DNA of 5,772 nucleotides from the NCBI GenBank assembly GCA_024641255.1, contig JAHEDL010000125.1, positions 1 through 5,772 of the forward strand, read 5' to 3'. The notes below the pieces were generated by a model. That model was not told the DNA's origin. It made no database searches and worked only from the letters and a program-made list of their open reading frames with translations. A program made the translations under genes and the position numbers. This DNA comes from Pseudorhodobacter sp. (GTDB taxonomy: Bacteria > Pseudomonadota > Alphaproteobacteria > Rhodobacterales > Rhodobacteraceae). The first letter of the stretch is position 1. Every line of letters begins with the position of its first letter. Positions 4,614 through 5,772 of this stretch are shown here, piece after piece.

Positions 4614-5772
4614 TCAGGCTCCTGTCGCAGAACGATATTTTTGAACAACCGCACCAACCATCTGGCGGATAACGGTTTCGGGAAGGCAAGCCGGATCGCA
4701 GGCCGCGACCAAACCGCCGGTCACCTGCGCCAGCAGACCCGGTGCGGCGGGCGTCTGGCGCAGCGCCGCAAACAGCCGGGCTTGGGCCGCCTGCACTTCG
4801 GCCACCGGCCAGTAATAGCGCAGCCGATCCGACAAGCCAAAAAGCATCATGGTTTCTTCGGTGGCACCGGTTTCCACATAGGCCCGCCAATCGGCTGGCC
4901 GCGCCCGCATTGCCGCCAGCAGCGCCGCCGTCACCCCAGATGCGGGCAGACCCAGCAACGCCTCTAGCCGTTCAAGCGCAAACACCGCCTGACGGTAGGC
5001 AAAGGTAAGTTCGGGGCCAACTTTCAGCACGGCGAAGTGGTCGCGCACCAATGCGGAAAGTGCGGCTTCGGTCTGATAATCGGTGGAATGTGCTTCGAAC
5101 AGCGGGCCGTGCAACGCCGGGGCCGCCGCCACAAGCGCGCGGGCATGCGCCGGGACATAGCCAATGATCTGGTCGTTGCCGAAATCAACGCCGGGCTGCA
5201 CGACAATGGCAATCACCCTTTGAAACGCTGCCTCTAGCCCGCGCGATGCAAAGGCCGCGCGGTGCAAGTCATGCGTGTGGCGGGCGGCATCCGGCGTGGT
5301 GATCGCAAGACCGTCACGGTGTTCAGTTTCGCCCCCCGGCACCGGCACTTCGGTGCCAATGACATAATGCAAGCTGCGCCCGGCAGCGGCGGCTTCAGCC
5401 ACAGCACAAAGGTCAGCAGCCCGCGCGGCCATTTCTGTTTCGTCCAACGCTTCGCCACCGCAGGACATCGAGGCATCCAGATGGATTTTCGAAAACCCCG
5501 CCAAGACATAGGCCGCCACCATGTCGCGCGCCTTTTGCATGGCTTGCGCGGCAGGTTCGGCCTTCCACGGGTTCGGTCCAAGATGGTCGCCGCCCAAGAT
5601 CAACCGCGCCGGATCGACGCCTTCGGCGCGGGCAATGCCCTGCACAAACGCTACAAAATCGGCGGGTGCCATGCCGGTATAGCCGCCAAACTGATTGACC
5701 TGATTGCAGGTCGCTTCGATCAGGATCGGGGCGGTATCATCGCGGTAGCCCTGCAAAATTGCTGCCAAAGTT
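4614..5772 (-). CDS. gatZ: GatZ/KbaZ-family protein (tagatose-bisphosphate aldolase subunit or tagatose-6-phosphate 4-epimerase-like), 5' partial
   Basis: About 386 residues of a family usually near 420. The frame is open to the window edge, and the only start-like codon near it is a TTG at 5766-5768 inside the conserved domain, so about 25-35 N-terminal residues are missing. Counting from that codon, strongly conserved blocks follow the E. coli GatZ pattern: LIEATCNQVNQFGGYTG (16-32), LILGGDHLGPNPW (56-68), GFSKIHLDASMSC (91-103), YVIGTEVPVPGGE (135-147), VVQPGVDF (189-196), EAHSTDYQT (225-233), VRDHFAVLKVGPELTFA (241-257) and LSDRLRYYWP (312-321). In enterobacteria GatZ/KbaZ supports the class II aldolase GatY/KbaY, which cleaves tagatose 1,6-bisphosphate. 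From memory, an Agrobacterium relative was reported to epimerise D-tagatose 6-phosphate at C4. No GatY/KbaY is visible, which favours a stand-alone role but does not prove it. First visible gene of the operon. Confidence 0.93.
   Translation of the reverse strand, partial: TLAAILQGYRDDTAPILIEATCNQVNQFGGYTGMAPADFVAFVQGIARAEGVDPARLILGGDHLGPNPWKAEPAAQAMQKARDMVAAYVLAGFSKIHLDASMSCGGEALDETEMAARAADLCAVAEAAAAGRSLHYVIGTEVPVPGGETEHRDGLAITTPDAARHTHDLHRAAFASRGLEAAFQRVIAIVVQPGVDFGNDQIIGYVPAHARALVAAAPALHGPLFEAHSTDYQTEAALSALVRDHFAVLKVGPELTFAYRQAVFALERLEALLGLPASGVTAALLAAMRARPADWRAYVETGATEETMMLFGLSDRLRYYWPVAEVQAAQARLFAALRQTPAAPGLLAQVTGGLVAACDPACLPETVIRQMVGAVVQKYRSATGA
4619..4624 (-). promoter_or_regulatory. 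Shine-Dalgarno fixing the start of the Gfo/Idh/MocA gene
   Basis: CAGGAG on the minus strand, seven bases before ATG 4609-4611, lies within the last codons of the GatZ-like gene. It decides in favour of the 358-residue protein over the in-frame 451-residue reading. Confidence 0.75.

Noticed and set aside
4612..4890. N-terminal extension of the Gfo/Idh/MocA protein to a 451-residue form
   Set aside because: It overlaps the conserved 3' end of the GatZ-like gene, reads as low-complexity Arg/Gly/Ala-rich shadow sequence, and the Shine-Dalgarno and Rossmann motif place the start at 4611.
5766..5768. TTG as the start of the GatZ-like gene
   Set aside because: The frame stays open to the window edge and family members have about 30 more residues before the LIEAT block, so the gene is truncated by the window and does not start here.
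1..5772. CRISPR arrays, tRNA or rRNA genes, insertion sequences, attachment sites
   Set aside because: I saw no spaced direct repeats, transposase frames, or tRNA-like cloverleaf sequences; coding genes fill nearly all of the window.

Overview
The window has high-GC coding sequence with GC-rich third positions, an AT-richer intergenic gap, and proteins that resemble those of alphaproteobacteria. The Rhodobacterales are my best guess, made from overall protein character and not from any marker gene. Every gene I can support lies on the minus strand, so transcription runs from high to low coordinates.

The right-hand 4.5 kb (5772 down to 1220) is one compact sugar-catabolic operon. In transcription order it holds: a GatZ/KbaZ-family protein (5' end cut off by the window edge), a Gfo/Idh/MocA NAD(P)-dependent dehydrogenase, a TIM-barrel sugar isomerase/epimerase of the IolE/xylose-isomerase-like superfamily, an alpha/beta hydrolase, and a divergent ribulose-phosphate 3-epimerase-like protein. 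Junctions are +2 nt, a 1- or 4-nt overlap, a 4-nt ATGA overlap and +1 nt, which implies one transcript with translational coupling. No transporter, kinase, regulator or GatY/KbaY aldolase partner is inside the window; those would be expected upstream, beyond 5772.

A gap of about 116 bp (1104-1219) follows. It holds a weak hairpin, which may end the sugar operon, and a 6-bp inverted repeat upstream of the next gene. The left-hand 1.1 kb is a Wza-type outer-membrane polysaccharide export lipoprotein. Eleven bases after its stop, a GTG with a Shine-Dalgarno-like sequence opens a frame whose first nine codons (VIGSVLVVC) match the start of a low-molecular-weight protein tyrosine phosphatase (Wzb/Etp type) up to its catalytic Cys. 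This suggests a wza-wzb capsule or exopolysaccharide operon running off the left edge.

The sugar operon may convert an unusual polyol, sugar or sugar derivative to a central ketose phosphate. The dehydrogenase would oxidise it, the TIM-barrel protein would isomerise or eliminate, the hydrolase would open a lactone or remove an acyl group, and the RPE-like (C3) and GatZ-like (C4) proteins would epimerise ketose phosphates. The substrate cannot be read from sequence. Several active-site motifs depart from the textbook pattern (RPE beta6 loop, Gfo/Idh Asp, fourth TIM-barrel metal ligand), so the combination is worth a second look.
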